A DNA stretch of 39,164 nucleotides from positions 1 to 39,164 of the IMG/VR virus record IMGVR_UViG_3300038701_000855. One strand, 5' to 3'. The notes under the pieces are model-generated. The model was not told the DNA's origin. It saw nothing but the letters and a program-made list of their open reading frames with translations, and searched no databases. Shown piece by piece: positions 32,403-38,737 of the stretch; position 1 is the first letter of the stretch; each line of letters opens with the position of its first letter. Made by a program: the position numbers and the translations under genes. Source of the stretch: a virus.

Positions 32403-32612
32403 ATGAACAGAAAACAAATACTAGGCGCAAAGCTTAGAAAAGCAAGAGATGATAAAGGGTTAACAAGATACGCATTAGGTGCAAGGCTTGGCGTTACCTT
32501 TGAAGCTGTGAAGCATTGGGAGGATGGAACTAATATGCCTAACAAGCAAAGACGCTTAGAGGTGTTGAAAGTGCTAGGGATTAAAAGCAGAAAGTTCTTC
32601 GAGGGGGTGTAA
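32403..32612 (+). CDS. XRE-family HTH regulator, 69 aa
   Basis: One Cro/CI-type HTH: ILGAKLRKARDDKGLTRYALGARLGVTFEAVKHWEDGTNMPN in blocks at about 6-47. The size fits a Cro-like repressor with no further domain. It is a candidate to bind the CAAGTAG direct repeats or the 19-bp palindromes (inference). Ribosome site AAGGAG. Confidence 0.75.
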   Translation: MNRKQILGAKLRKARDDKGLTRYALGARLGVTFEAVKHWEDGTNMPNKQRRLEVLKVLGIKSRKFFEGV

Positions 32613-32613
32613 G

Positions 32614-32982
32614 ATGTATAAAACTTGCGCTTATGTAGAGTGTGATAACGTGTTTAGCTCAAATGGCAAAGGTCATAATAAAAAGTTTTGCTGCATAGAG
32701 TGTAAGGTAAAGCACAAATCGCAGTACAGCAAAGATTATGGCAGAAAGTTAAGGGATAATACATACACGCCGAAAACGATTGTAAGCTCTATTAAAAGAA
32801 CAATCGTTAAACTAACAAACCCTAAACCTAAAGTATGTGGTGGTTGCGGTGAAACGTATTTAATGAAAGAGGCTCATGAGATATATTGTATACCATGCAA
32901 CCAGAAACTTGATAAGATGAGAAAAACTAAGTACCAAAAAGGTGAGGATGATTCACACTTACACCCGCAGGATATAATATGA
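32614..32982 (+). CDS. Two-zinc-finger protein, 122 aa
   Basis: Finger 1: CAYVECDNVF...KKFCCIECKVKHK. Finger 2: CGGCGETYLMKEAHEIYCIPCN. A basic linker joins them. The first finger resembles those found in front of phage HNH enzymes, but no HNH motif is present. Probably binds nucleic acid. Confidence 0.65.
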   Translation: MYKTCAYVECDNVFSSNGKGHNKKFCCIECKVKHKSQYSKDYGRKLRDNTYTPKTIVSSIKRTIVKLTNPKPKVCGGCGETYLMKEAHEIYCIPCNQKLDKMRKTKYQKGEDDSHLHPQDII

Positions 32983-33149
32983 CTTATCCCTTTGTGCTAT
33001 TATACAACGACGGACACAAGCAAGAGATAACTCTAACGTGTGATAGTATAGAGGAAGCAAAGGAGCAACAACGCCTGATAATACAGGACTATAACAGGGA
33101 TATGATGCGCTGTATAATATTATTTCCTGTTCGTGAAATAAGTAGTTGA
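32979..33149 (+). CDS. Hypothetical protein, 56 aa
   Basis: ATG overlaps the upstream stop (ATGA). MTYPFVLLYNDGHKQEITL is a short beta start, then a helix (SIEEAKEQQRLIIQDYNRDM). Its last codons overlap the operator repeat and the -35 of promoter B. Confidence 0.55.
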   Translation: MTYPFVLLYNDGHKQEITLTCDSIEEAKEQQRLIIQDYNRDMMRCIILFPVREISS

Positions 33150-33156
33150 CAAGTAG
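33139..33156 (+). promoter_or_regulatory. Operator-like direct repeat B
   Basis: TAAGTAG-TTGA-CAAGTAG, 11 bp apart, over the -35 of promoter B; one base differs from copy A. Confidence 0.6.
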
Positions 33157-33174
33157 TTTTTAAGCTGTTAATCT
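33146..33174 (+). promoter_or_regulatory. Shared-type early promoter B
   Basis: TTGACA (33146-33151), 17-nt spacer, TAATCT (33169-33174). The leader has ACACACAACAA (33181-33191) and AGGAGTA (33195-33201). Confidence 0.72.
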
Positions 33175-33207
33175 GTACTTACACACAACAAAACAGGAGT
33201 AAATAAA

Positions 33208-33555
33208 ATGTTTATAACTTTCGTTAAAGGTCAGATATCACCAGCGTTAGCATACGATACAAAAGAGCAATTACTTAGTGCCTTAGAAGATGATTTGAAG
33301 TTTGAAGTATTATCACAGAAAGAGTTTACAGATTCAGTTATTCTTGACACAGAAGCTATTGATTATACTTATAGCCCTTGTCATGCAGATTACTATATTA
33401 ATATAACTGACTATACAAGCAATGGTGAAGAGTTAAGCGTATATTCACATGATGAAATGGCAGGGCGTTCATTTGACAATGAGGAGTTCGTGGGGGTTTA
33501 TAAAGATGGTGAATATGCTATCTTTGCAGGGAATAAGTTGGAGTTTAGCGAGTAA
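33208..33555 (+). CDS. Hypothetical protein under promoter B, 115 aa
   Basis: Acidic Tyr/Asp-rich alpha-beta protein (MFITFVKGQISPALAYDTKEQ, DYYINITDYTSNGEELSVY). No membrane segment. First gene of the second early operon; function unknown. Confidence 0.6.
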   Translation: MFITFVKGQISPALAYDTKEQLLSALEDDLKFEVLSQKEFTDSVILDTEAIDYTYSPCHADYYINITDYTSNGEELSVYSHDEMAGRSFDNEEFVGVYKDGEYAIFAGNKLEFSE

Positions 33556-33588
33556 TTTAATTTTTAATAATAATAAAAGGAAAAAACT

Positions 33589-33975
33589 ATGAATATTAAT
33601 GATTTAACAATTGGTGAAGCTAGAGAGTTGGCAAATTTATTTGGAAGCACTAGTAAACAAGAGTCTAGCTTGTATAGCCGATATATTGGCAAGTATGTAA
33701 TAGCTAGAACTCGTAATGAAGGTATTAATGCGGGTAAAGTATTAGCATTAGATGAAACAGGTGTGATTTTAGAAGATGCAAGACGTTTGTATTATCATAA
33801 ACCTGCTGATAAAAGCCTTAGTTGGTATGAAGGTGTGGCTATAGATGGATTATCATCTGATTCTAAAGTTGGTGCACCAGTAGAGAAAATATTAGCAGAA
33901 GATTATTCTTTAACTATATGCACTGATAAAGCCGAACAATCTATAAGAGGAGCGCAAACAAATGAGCAAAGTTAG
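33589..33975 (+). CDS. DUF6948-like phage protein, 128 aa
   Basis: LTIGEARELANLFGS, RYIGKYVIARTRNEGINAGKV, ILEDARRLYYHKPADKSLSWYEG and LTICTDKAEQSIRGA are the conserved blocks of the DUF6948 family, common in proteobacterial phages. Function unknown. It is followed, with a 14-nt overlap, by the Gly-Tyr repeat gene, a pairing I recall from other phages. Confidence 0.7.
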   Translation: MNINDLTIGEARELANLFGSTSKQESSLYSRYIGKYVIARTRNEGINAGKVLALDETGVILEDARRLYYHKPADKSLSWYEGVAIDGLSSDSKVGAPVEKILAEDYSLTICTDKAEQSIRGAQTNEQS

Positions 33976-34294
33976 AGATTTAGTTTTTAATAAAGGCTAT
34001 GGCGATGGCTATGGCTATGGCTCTGGCTATGGCTATGGCTCTGGCTATGGCTATGGCGATGGCTATGGCTATGGCTCTGGCTATGGCTATGGCTATGGCT
34101 ATGGCTATGGCTATGGCGATGGCTCTGGCTCTGGCTATGGCTCTGGCTATGGCGATGGCTCTGGCGATGGCTCTGGCTATGGCGATGGCTCTGGCTATGG
34201 CGATGGCTCTGGCGATGGCTCTGGCTATGGCTCTGGCTCTGGCTATGGCTATGGCGCTGGCTATGGCTATGGCTCTGGCTATGGCTATGGCTAG
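33962..34294 (+). CDS. Gly-X repeat protein (Gly-Tyr/Ser/Asp), 110 aa
   Basis: After MSKVRDLVFNK the whole protein is Gly-X, with X being Tyr, Ser, Asp or once Ala, for 99 codons. It has no signal peptide or membrane segment. The Tyr/Ser/Gly content resembles disordered proteins that form condensates or adhesive coats (inference). RBS GAGGAG at 33948-33953. Function unknown. Confidence 0.72.
   Translation: MSKVRDLVFNKGYGDGYGYGSGYGYGSGYGYGDGYGYGSGYGYGYGYGYGYGDGSGSGYGSGYGDGSGDGSGYGDGSGYGDGSGDGSGYGSGSGYGYGAGYGYGSGYGYG
33995..34291 (+). repeat. Degenerate hexanucleotide array
   Basis: About 49 units of GGC followed by TAT, TCT, GAT or GCT, i.e. GGCKMT: only positions 4 and 5 vary, and all four combinations occur. 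Gly is always GGC and the X codon always ends in T. Tandem structure makes it prone to length change. Confidence 0.9.
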
Positions 34295-34310
34295 AAAAAA
34301 GGAGCGAGTA

Positions 34311-34391
34311 ATGACTAGATTAATACGCCATATATTAAGATGGCAACCTAAACAAGAGAATGATGAAATTTATATAAGGAGTTGGGAGTGA
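34311..34391 (+). CDS. Basic microprotein, 26 aa
   Basis: ATG 34311, 6 nt after GGAG. MTRLIRHILRWQPKQ then acidic/aromatic end. It follows the repeat gene by 16 nt and overlaps the next start (GTGA). A small amphipathic, Arg-rich helix. Confidence 0.5.
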   Translation: MTRLIRHILRWQPKQENDEIYIRSWE

Positions 34392-34579
34392 ATAATTCAG
34401 GAAATAATATTTTAGCAGTATTATGTAAGTTAGAGAGTGAAATTGCTTATGTACAAAAAAGGCTAGTTATTCGCAACTCTAGCGAGTCCGTTAAATCAGC
34501 ACTTAATATGTGTGCTAAATATGCAGCGGAAGCAACTCTAGAAGCGGAAAAAAGAATAGAACAAACCGAATCCCGTTAA
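34388..34579 (+). CDS. Hypothetical helical protein, 63 aa (GTG start)
   Basis: GTG 34388 lies 6 nt after AAGGAG and overlaps the upstream TGA; the TTG at 34382 is too close to the ribosome site. Helical (ILAVLCKLESEIAYVQKRL, MCAKYAAEATLEAEKRIEQ). It ends just before the structured RNA. Confidence 0.55.
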   Translation: MNNSGNNILAVLCKLESEIAYVQKRLVIRNSSESVKSALNMCAKYAAEATLEAEKRIEQTESR

Positions 34580-34585
34580 GGGCTA

Positions 34586-34707
34586 GGGGGTGCGGTGCTG
34601 AAAGTAGAAGCATAGATGCATTGTGCAGCATTGGCGAGGCTACATGACTTAGAAAAATGCACGAGATAGTTAAACCCTACAGCAGGATTAACGCCCTGCC
34701 ACCCCCG
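34586..34707 (+). ncRNA. Candidate structured RNA with tRNA-like arm layout
   Basis: A 7-bp closing stem GGGGGTG (34586-34592) / CACCCCC (34700-34706), directly stacked on a 5-bp 3' hairpin GCAGG/CCTGC with an 8-nt loop (682-699). On the 5' side, 2 nt then GTGC/GCAT (4 bp, 11-nt loop), 1 nt, then GATGC/GCATT (5 bp, 8-nt loop): the arm sizes of a tRNA, but with 49 nt in the variable region, no TTC loop and no CCA. An alternative fold pairs CGGTGCTG (593-600) with CAGCATTG (626-633). It could be a riboswitch-like leader of the next gene or a free RNA. Confidence 0.5.
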
Positions 34708-34725
34708 ATAATAAAGGATAAGATT

Positions 34726-34878
34726 ATGACAATGAGTAGAGAGTATATTTTAAGGCTATGCGTTTTGGATTGTAATTATAAATTTCCAGAAGAGCTAAAA
34801 GCTAGTGGAGTTATGTTTTATCTTGGAGAGAGAATAACTCAAAAAGAATTTAAAAAACTAGCAAGGGAAATGAAATGA
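34726..34878 (+). CDS. Hypothetical protein after structured RNA, 50 aa
   Basis: ATG 34726 (MTMSREYILRLCVLDC), 7 nt after AAAGGA. A longer frame from 34657 has no ribosome site and would run through the RNA stem. The product is mixed helix/strand, basic at the end (KEFKKLAREMK). Possibly controlled by the RNA in front. Confidence 0.55.
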   Translation: MTMSREYILRLCVLDCNYKFPEELKASGVMFYLGERITQKEFKKLAREMK

Positions 34879-35186
34879 CAGATAAACTAGAAACTATTAA
34901 AGAGGCTTTAAATGGTTATAATCGTGCTAAGCTTAATAATGATATTTCAAATTGGTTGCACATAAATACTGATTTATTTGTTGATTTGCTTAATAGCTAT
35001 ATAGAGGCTAGAGATAGTGAGGAGATGGTGGAAAGAGTGGCTAAGGCTATATATGATTTACAACCTGATTATAATTCTATTGGTGAAAAGAAAGAATGGC
35101 ATCATATTGAAAACGACTCACCACTTAAAGAACATTACGTAGATGTTGCGAATACAGCAATTCAAGCTATGGAGGGCGGGGAATGA
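34875..35186 (+). CDS. Hypothetical helical protein, 103 aa
   Basis: KLETIKEALNGYNRAKLNND, LFVDLLNSYIEARDSEEMVERVAKAIYD, DVANTAIQAMEG: a helical phage protein with the MVERVAKAIYD/AIQAM pattern that is frequent in small phage ORFs. Overlaps both neighbours by 4 nt. Confidence 0.55.
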   Translation: MTDKLETIKEALNGYNRAKLNNDISNWLHINTDLFVDLLNSYIEARDSEEMVERVAKAIYDLQPDYNSIGEKKEWHHIENDSPLKEHYVDVANTAIQAMEGGE

Positions 35187-35383
35187 TTCACGCACTACCA
35201 TTAATAGCATACACAATAATAGTTTGGTTGTTCGGCTCGTTTGCAGCTTGGGATATTACTTGGTTTTTAGATATAGGTGAGTGGGCGGTATTCGAAAGGG
35301 TTGCATTGTTTTTTGCAGCTCTTATTGGTTGCGTTCCTTTTGTAGCTATACCATGTATAATTAAAGAGATGAAAGATGATTAG
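35183..35383 (+). CDS. Two-span membrane protein, 66 aa
   Basis: Two hydrophobic segments (HALPLIAYTIIVWLFGSFAAW and VALFFAALIGCVPFVAIPCII) with a short loop, Lys/Asp-rich end. Coupled to both neighbours. Could be an inner-membrane partner of the lipoprotein downstream (inference). Confidence 0.6.
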   Translation: MIHALPLIAYTIIVWLFGSFAAWDITWFLDIGEWAVFERVALFFAALIGCVPFVAIPCIIKEMKDD

Positions 35384-35864
35384 GCTATGCTTGATATTAA
35401 CCCTACTAACAGGATGCGTTGCGAACATAGAAGCACCAAAGGTAAATCACGCTAAGAATAAAGAGGCGTGGGAGGTTGTTAAGGCTTTTCAACTATTACC
35501 ACCTAAAAAGAAAGAATCATCACTAGAGGGGCTTAAAACCGCATATAACGACTGTTTACTTCCCTATGCTACTGATAAAGAGGTTTGGACGTATGAAGAA
35601 TACTTTGCAACACCAAATGAATATTTTAGTAAAGGCAAGGGGGATTGTGAAGATTTTGCTATATGCGTGTTCTATAAGGCAAAAGAAATGGGGGCAAACG
35701 CTACACTAGTCTTTGGGGATAATGGACACCCAACTGAAAACCACGTTATAACAGAAGTTGTTATAGATGGTACGTTATACATAGCAGATAATACAAAGGG
35801 CAGAATTCTGAAAGCTAGCCAGTTTTATCCTATGAGCTTTACGCCAATACAGAGGTTAAGATAA
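35376..35864 (+). CDS. Transglutaminase-like cysteine peptidase lipoprotein (BTLCP type)
   Basis: 162 residues. Lipoprotein signal MIRLCLILTLLTGC with Cys14. Catalytic triad visible: Cys91 in GKGDCEDFA, His123 in ENHVI, Asp138 in YIADN. The family is bacterial periplasmic transglutaminase-like cysteine proteases, common in alphaproteobacteria. Last gene of the early operon. It may process envelope proteins, for surface exclusion or for lysis (inference). Confidence 0.78.
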   Translation: MIRLCLILTLLTGCVANIEAPKVNHAKNKEAWEVVKAFQLLPPKKKESSLEGLKTAYNDCLLPYATDKEVWTYEEYFATPNEYFSKGKGDCEDFAICVFYKAKEMGANATLVFGDNGHPTENHVITEVVIDGTLYIADNTKGRILKASQFYPMSFTPIQRLR

Positions 35865-35940
35865 ATGCAGTTAGGGCGACTAGACCAAGTAGGACTAGCC
35901 CCCTATACATTACTGGAATTTTTAACCAGTATTTACGCAT
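35839..35940 (-). CDS. Single-span membrane microprotein, 33 aa
   Basis: ATG 35940 shares its A with the TAA of the secreted-protein gene (TAATG). MRKYWLKIPVMYR then a hydrophobic span GLVLLGLVALTAFILTSVLA. Its 3' end overlaps the convergent transglutaminase-like gene by 26 nt. Confidence 0.55.
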   Translation of the reverse strand: MRKYWLKIPVMYRGLVLLGLVALTAFILTSVLA

Positions 35941-36659
35941 TATCTTTTGCTCGCTTTACATGCAGGTGTAGGATAAGCACAAACGTCACGCTCTTCATAA
36001 GCAGATGTTTTATTCAAACCCCAGAATGAAGTCTTAACAGTTGCTTTAGCACCAACGCAATATTTGTTATACTCACCAGTTACTTTGTAAGCTTCTTTAA
36101 CTCTATCAGACTGGCAAAGAGTAGCTTTCACTAAGCTTTCATCTTTTGTCAATGCAGCAACTAATTTAGCATCTTCACGGATATTACAAGGCTCGCTGTT
36201 AGTAGTAAAACCAAGAGTAGCACCGAAGCTTGAACCTTGTCCACCACCAGAAACAGAACCCAAACAATCAGACGTAGCAATAACAGTTGGCGCATATGCT
36301 GTATTTACCACGTTTTCAGCTTCAACATAGTTATCACCACCAATAGAAATATCATTAGAGCTTGAAGCGTCTTGTTTTTGCTTGTTGCTTGTGCGTGAAG
36401 CGTCAACTTGTGCGTTTAGGTTAGCACTATTGCCCGAACCATATACACCAGATTTAGATTCACTATTACCGCTATTTTTAACACCAGACTTACTGCCAGA
36501 AATAGCACCAGAAAGCGCAGCAGCTCCTGCATTAGCATTGCCACCATTAGCAGTGGGATTGTTATTAGTTGAATTATCTGTATTGTAAGTGTTGCCAAAA
36601 GCAAATGCACTTGTTGACAAGATTGATAGTATAGCTGTTGTAGCTAGTAGTTTTTTCAT
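35940..36659 (-). CDS. Secreted Asn/Ser/Gly-rich protein, 239 aa
   Basis: Signal peptide MKKLLATTAILSILSTSAFA, cleaved after AFA. Residues 21-110 are low complexity (Asn, Ser, Gly, Lys). The C-terminal part has DCLGSVSGGGQGSSFGATLGF, EPCNIREDAKLVAAL and VKATLCQSDRVKEAY, with paired cysteines; I recognise this as a family recurring near phage lysis genes, function unknown. It has its own promoter. Confidence 0.7.
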   Translation of the reverse strand: MKKLLATTAILSILSTSAFAFGNTYNTDNSTNNNPTANGGNANAGAAALSGAISGSKSGVKNSGNSESKSGVYGSGNSANLNAQVDASRTSNKQKQDASSSNDISIGGDNYVEAENVVNTAYAPTVIATSDCLGSVSGGGQGSSFGATLGFTTNSEPCNIREDAKLVAALTKDESLVKATLCQSDRVKEAYKVTGEYNKYCVGAKATVKTSFWGLNKTSAYEERDVCAYPTPACKASKR

Positions 36660-36691
36660 GAGTAATACTCCATTAGATTAATAATGCAAGG

Positions 36692-36719
36692 AGTATACAA
36701 CAAAGGGTTGAAATGTCAA
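36692..36719 (-). promoter_or_regulatory. Promoter of secreted-protein gene
   Basis: Minus strand TTGACA (36719-36714), 16-nt spacer, TATACT (36697-36692). GGAG lies before ATG 36659. Confidence 0.68.
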
Positions 36720-36720
36720 T

Positions 36721-37107
36721 CTAGCGGGATTTATCCTTGATTTTCTCAACTGTACGGCTAACGCCATACAAGCCTAACGCCCCAAGAAAAGCTGTTACTG
36801 ACATATCTGCATACCATTCAGGAATTGCACGCTCGAACCACATAGCCACATTTAACGATGCTACATTTAACCCCGCTATCCAAACACAGAACGGACGGGC
36901 AGCAGCGACAAACCATATCTTACTATTAGCATTAAGCATATCTAAAGACTTTTGCCACAACGTTGGATTCTGATTTGTGCGCTCTAACACTTCTTGTTTA
37001 GTTAATCTTTCTTCGTCTGATGTAAACAATTTATCTAACGCATTACCAACTGCATTAACTGGTTCTGAAACTTCTTTGCCAAAACCTAACCATTTTGCTA
37101 TCCCCAT
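36721..37107 (-). CDS. Holin (GTA 3TM type)
   Basis: 128 residues. The amphipathic N-terminal half ends in LERTNQNPTLWQKSLDMLNANSK. Membrane segments around 64-90 (IWFVAAARPFCVWIAGLNVASL) and 100-118 (MSVTAFLGALGLYGVSRTV) carry the ARPF...WIAG motif of the GTA-type 3TM holins. It forms the membrane lesion that frees the endolysin. Basic tail KIKDKSR. It abuts the DUF5675 gene. Confidence 0.75.
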   Translation of the reverse strand: MGIAKWLGFGKEVSEPVNAVGNALDKLFTSDEERLTKQEVLERTNQNPTLWQKSLDMLNANSKIWFVAAARPFCVWIAGLNVASLNVAMWFERAIPEWYADMSVTAFLGALGLYGVSRTVEKIKDKSR

Positions 37108-37502
37108 TACAGCCCCACCACTTCAATTGTAAACGAGTTCTTAACACCAATAATATCTCGTAACTTCTCTAGCGTATGACGGCTATTAGTTATCATCTTC
37201 TTGCCGTTATAATCAGCAATAGCACGACCTATTAAAATACAACCTCTTGTGTCTTCTTCAAAATTCCCTGCATGTATTAATATTTTGCTTCTATCTTGTA
37301 CGTTTTGAAGCTCCCATACATTATGATACTTAGCAGAGCTATAAGGTTTACACTCATATTCACCTTCTGGGATACAAGAAACATTGCGTCTATTATCTAA
37401 CCACGGATTCTCTAAAGTATAACAAATAACACCCTCACTATTAGATAGTACGCCTAACGTACAACCATGTTCTTCATTCATTCTTTGTAGTGTAATGTGC
37501 AT
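37107..37502 (-). CDS. DUF5675 protein, candidate endolysin
   Basis: 131 residues with the family blocks TLENPWLDNRRNVSCIPEGEYECK, ILIHAGNFEEDTRGCILIG and MITNSRHTLEKLRD. The His-x-Gly-Asn and Arg-Gly-Cys-Ile pattern recalls L,D-transpeptidase-type active sites. With a holin downstream and no other muramidase or amidase in the genome, it is the best endolysin candidate (inference from context). Confidence 0.7.
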   Translation of the reverse strand: MHITLQRMNEEHGCTLGVLSNSEGVICYTLENPWLDNRRNVSCIPEGEYECKPYSSAKYHNVWELQNVQDRSKILIHAGNFEEDTRGCILIGRAIADYNGKKMITNSRHTLEKLRDIIGVKNSFTIEVVGL

Positions 37503-37751
37503 TTATTTACCTTTATAATAAACCTTATCTATCAAGTGCTTTACATCACGCTCAACACCAACCATACGATTGTTTAATATATTTACCTGCTCTTGGTTTT
37601 TTTGAACAACCTGTGTTATGTTGTCCATAGACGTTATGTATATGTATGTTATCAACCCCCCTGCGATTCCACCGAAAAGTATAAACATTCCCATATAATA
37701 GCGAAACTCCTCTCTCACTACCTCTTGTATTGATTTTTCATCTTGCGTCAC
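37503..37751 (-). CDS. Membrane/coiled-coil lysis accessory, 82 aa
   Basis: One membrane segment (YYMGMFILFGGIAGGLITYIYI, about 18-40) followed by a coiled coil (VQKNQEQVNILNNRMVGVERDVKHLIDKV). The topology is like XhlA or an inner-membrane spanin. It lies between a membrane protein and the DUF5675 gene; stop and start are adjacent. Confidence 0.6.
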   Translation of the reverse strand: MTQDEKSIQEVVREEFRYYMGMFILFGGIAGGLITYIYITSMDNITQVVQKNQEQVNILNNRMVGVERDVKHLIDKVYYKGK

Positions 37752-38068
37752 AATACCACCTCATTAAATAAACCTTGCTCTCGTGGCTCTGTAATGGCTG
37801 AAAAAGCAAATGTCACCAACAACAACACAGATATACCAAAAGCTATTTTAGACAAGTTCTTTGCTAATCTACTGCAATATGTAAGGTGCATAAAGTGCAT
37901 AACATAAGCAGCGTATATAATACAAATAACTCTGAATATAAGATTATCTAACAAGACTGTTCCTGTGTCATTTAAACAGGTAACTTCCAAACGATTAGGG
38001 CAACCAACCAAAAGAAAAGGTATAGCATGCAGTAATATAATGATAATTAAGCCAGTTATTTTAAGCAT
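37748..38068 (-). CDS. Three-span membrane protein, 106 aa
   Basis: ATG 38068 (MLKITGLIIIILLHAIPFLL) chosen; it lies within the last codons of the small basic gene. Spans near 4-22, 42-62 and 75-92. A possible second holin or antiholin (inference). Confidence 0.55.
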   Translation of the reverse strand: MLKITGLIIIILLHAIPFLLVGCPNRLEVTCLNDTGTVLLDNLIFRVICIIYAAYVMHFMHLTYCSRLAKNLSKIAFGISVLLLVTFAFSAITEPREQGLFNEVVL

Positions 38069-38180
38069 TCTTGTAACTCTTTTTCTTTGGGGCTTTAGGT
38101 GTAGAGGTCTTTTTGTTACCTTTACCATACGCACGTTTTAAAATGCTACTAGCTTTACTGTTCTTTGTTTTCTTAGGCAT
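38061..38180 (-). CDS. Small basic protein, 39 aa
   Basis: MPKKTKNSKASSILKRAYGK and a Lys/Pro-rich end (KAPKKKSYKNA): about one third Lys/Arg, no hydrophobic segment. First gene behind the promoter at 38209. It overlaps the next start. Probably binds nucleic acid or acidic surfaces. Confidence 0.55.
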   Translation of the reverse strand: MPKKTKNSKASSILKRAYGKGNKKTSTPKAPKKKSYKNA

Positions 38181-38208
38181 ATACTCACTCAATTATTGGT
38201 TTACTCTA

Positions 38209-38237
38209 AGTATATGATAAACAACGTCTTTTGTCTA
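38209..38237 (-). promoter_or_regulatory. Candidate lysis-cassette promoter
   Basis: Minus strand TAGACA (38237-38232), 17-nt spacer, TATACT (38214-38209); start near 38202, 22 nt before ATG 38180. Confidence 0.6.
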
Positions 38238-38241
38238 CAAC

Positions 38242-38499
38242 CTAATATCTAACCCAACCAAAAAGCCTTACTGCTATAAAAGTTAAGATAGTTGTAGGCT
38301 TGTAGATAAACCATTTACTAATAATATTCTTACTTTTTATGGCATCGTTCATATACTTATAAAGCACTATATCGCATTGGAGCCTAGATAACTCACGCTT
38401 CTCGTATAGCTTATCGTGCATAGCGCAGGCGTTGCTAAAGTTCTTCTCAAACCATTTACGCAAGTTAAACATCTCTGGTATGCTGCAATATCTACGCAT
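38242..38499 (-). CDS. Phospholipase A2-like small protein, 85 aa
   Basis: FSNACAMHDKLYEKRELSRLQCDIVLYKYM has the CxxHDxxY...CD spacing of prokaryotic PLA2-like domains (His-Asp pair at about 28-29). The basic/aromatic C-terminus has a hydrophobic stretch (PTTILTFIAVRLFGWV). It could act on membranes at entry or lysis; similarity is by motif only. Confidence 0.5.
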   Translation of the reverse strand: MRRYCSIPEMFNLRKWFEKNFSNACAMHDKLYEKRELSRLQCDIVLYKYMNDAIKSKNIISKWFIYKPTTILTFIAVRLFGWVRY

Positions 38500-38737
38500 C
38501 TTCTAACTCTGGTAAATCAACACTATCAACTGGTGTAAGTGTAACACCTACCATCATCTGCTCGCCTGTAAAGCCGTTGTAGCCTTTTGTAGGAGCTTCA
38601 CAATAAAACTCTCCATCATTAGCTGTTGGCTTTGCACTATCCCAACAAATAGCTGCCTCACTAGGGAAGCCACAATTGGAGTTAATAGTTGCTAAAGCTG
38701 TGTTAATTTGCTCTTCTGTTCCTATGTAGTATTTCAT
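38492..38737 (-). CDS. Fibre-linked hypothetical protein, 81 aa
   Basis: ATG 38737 shares its A with the TAA of the LamG fibre gene (TAATG). MKYYIGTEEQINTALATINS then a Cys/Gly-rich middle and an acidic end. Possibly a fibre chaperone or tip protein (context). Confidence 0.55.
   Translation of the reverse strand: MKYYIGTEEQINTALATINSNCGFPSEAAICWDSAKPTANDGEFYCEAPTKGYNGFTGEQMMVGVTLTPVDSVDLPELEDA

Noticed and set aside
33999-34391. Long Met-Ala repeat frame (130 aa) across the hexamer array
   Set aside because: It is the +1 reading of the Gly-X gene; only its last 26 codons from ATG 34311 have a ribosome site and are kept as a separate gene.
34657-34725. Extended start for the 50-aa protein at ATG 34657
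   Set aside because: No ribosome site, and it would read through the closing stem of the structured RNA; ATG 34726 has AAAGGA at the right distance.
35873-35931. Hairpins AGGG/CCCT with CTAG/CTAG and TACTGG/CCAGTA between the convergent operons
   Set aside because: No T-run follows on either strand, so I do not call a terminator.
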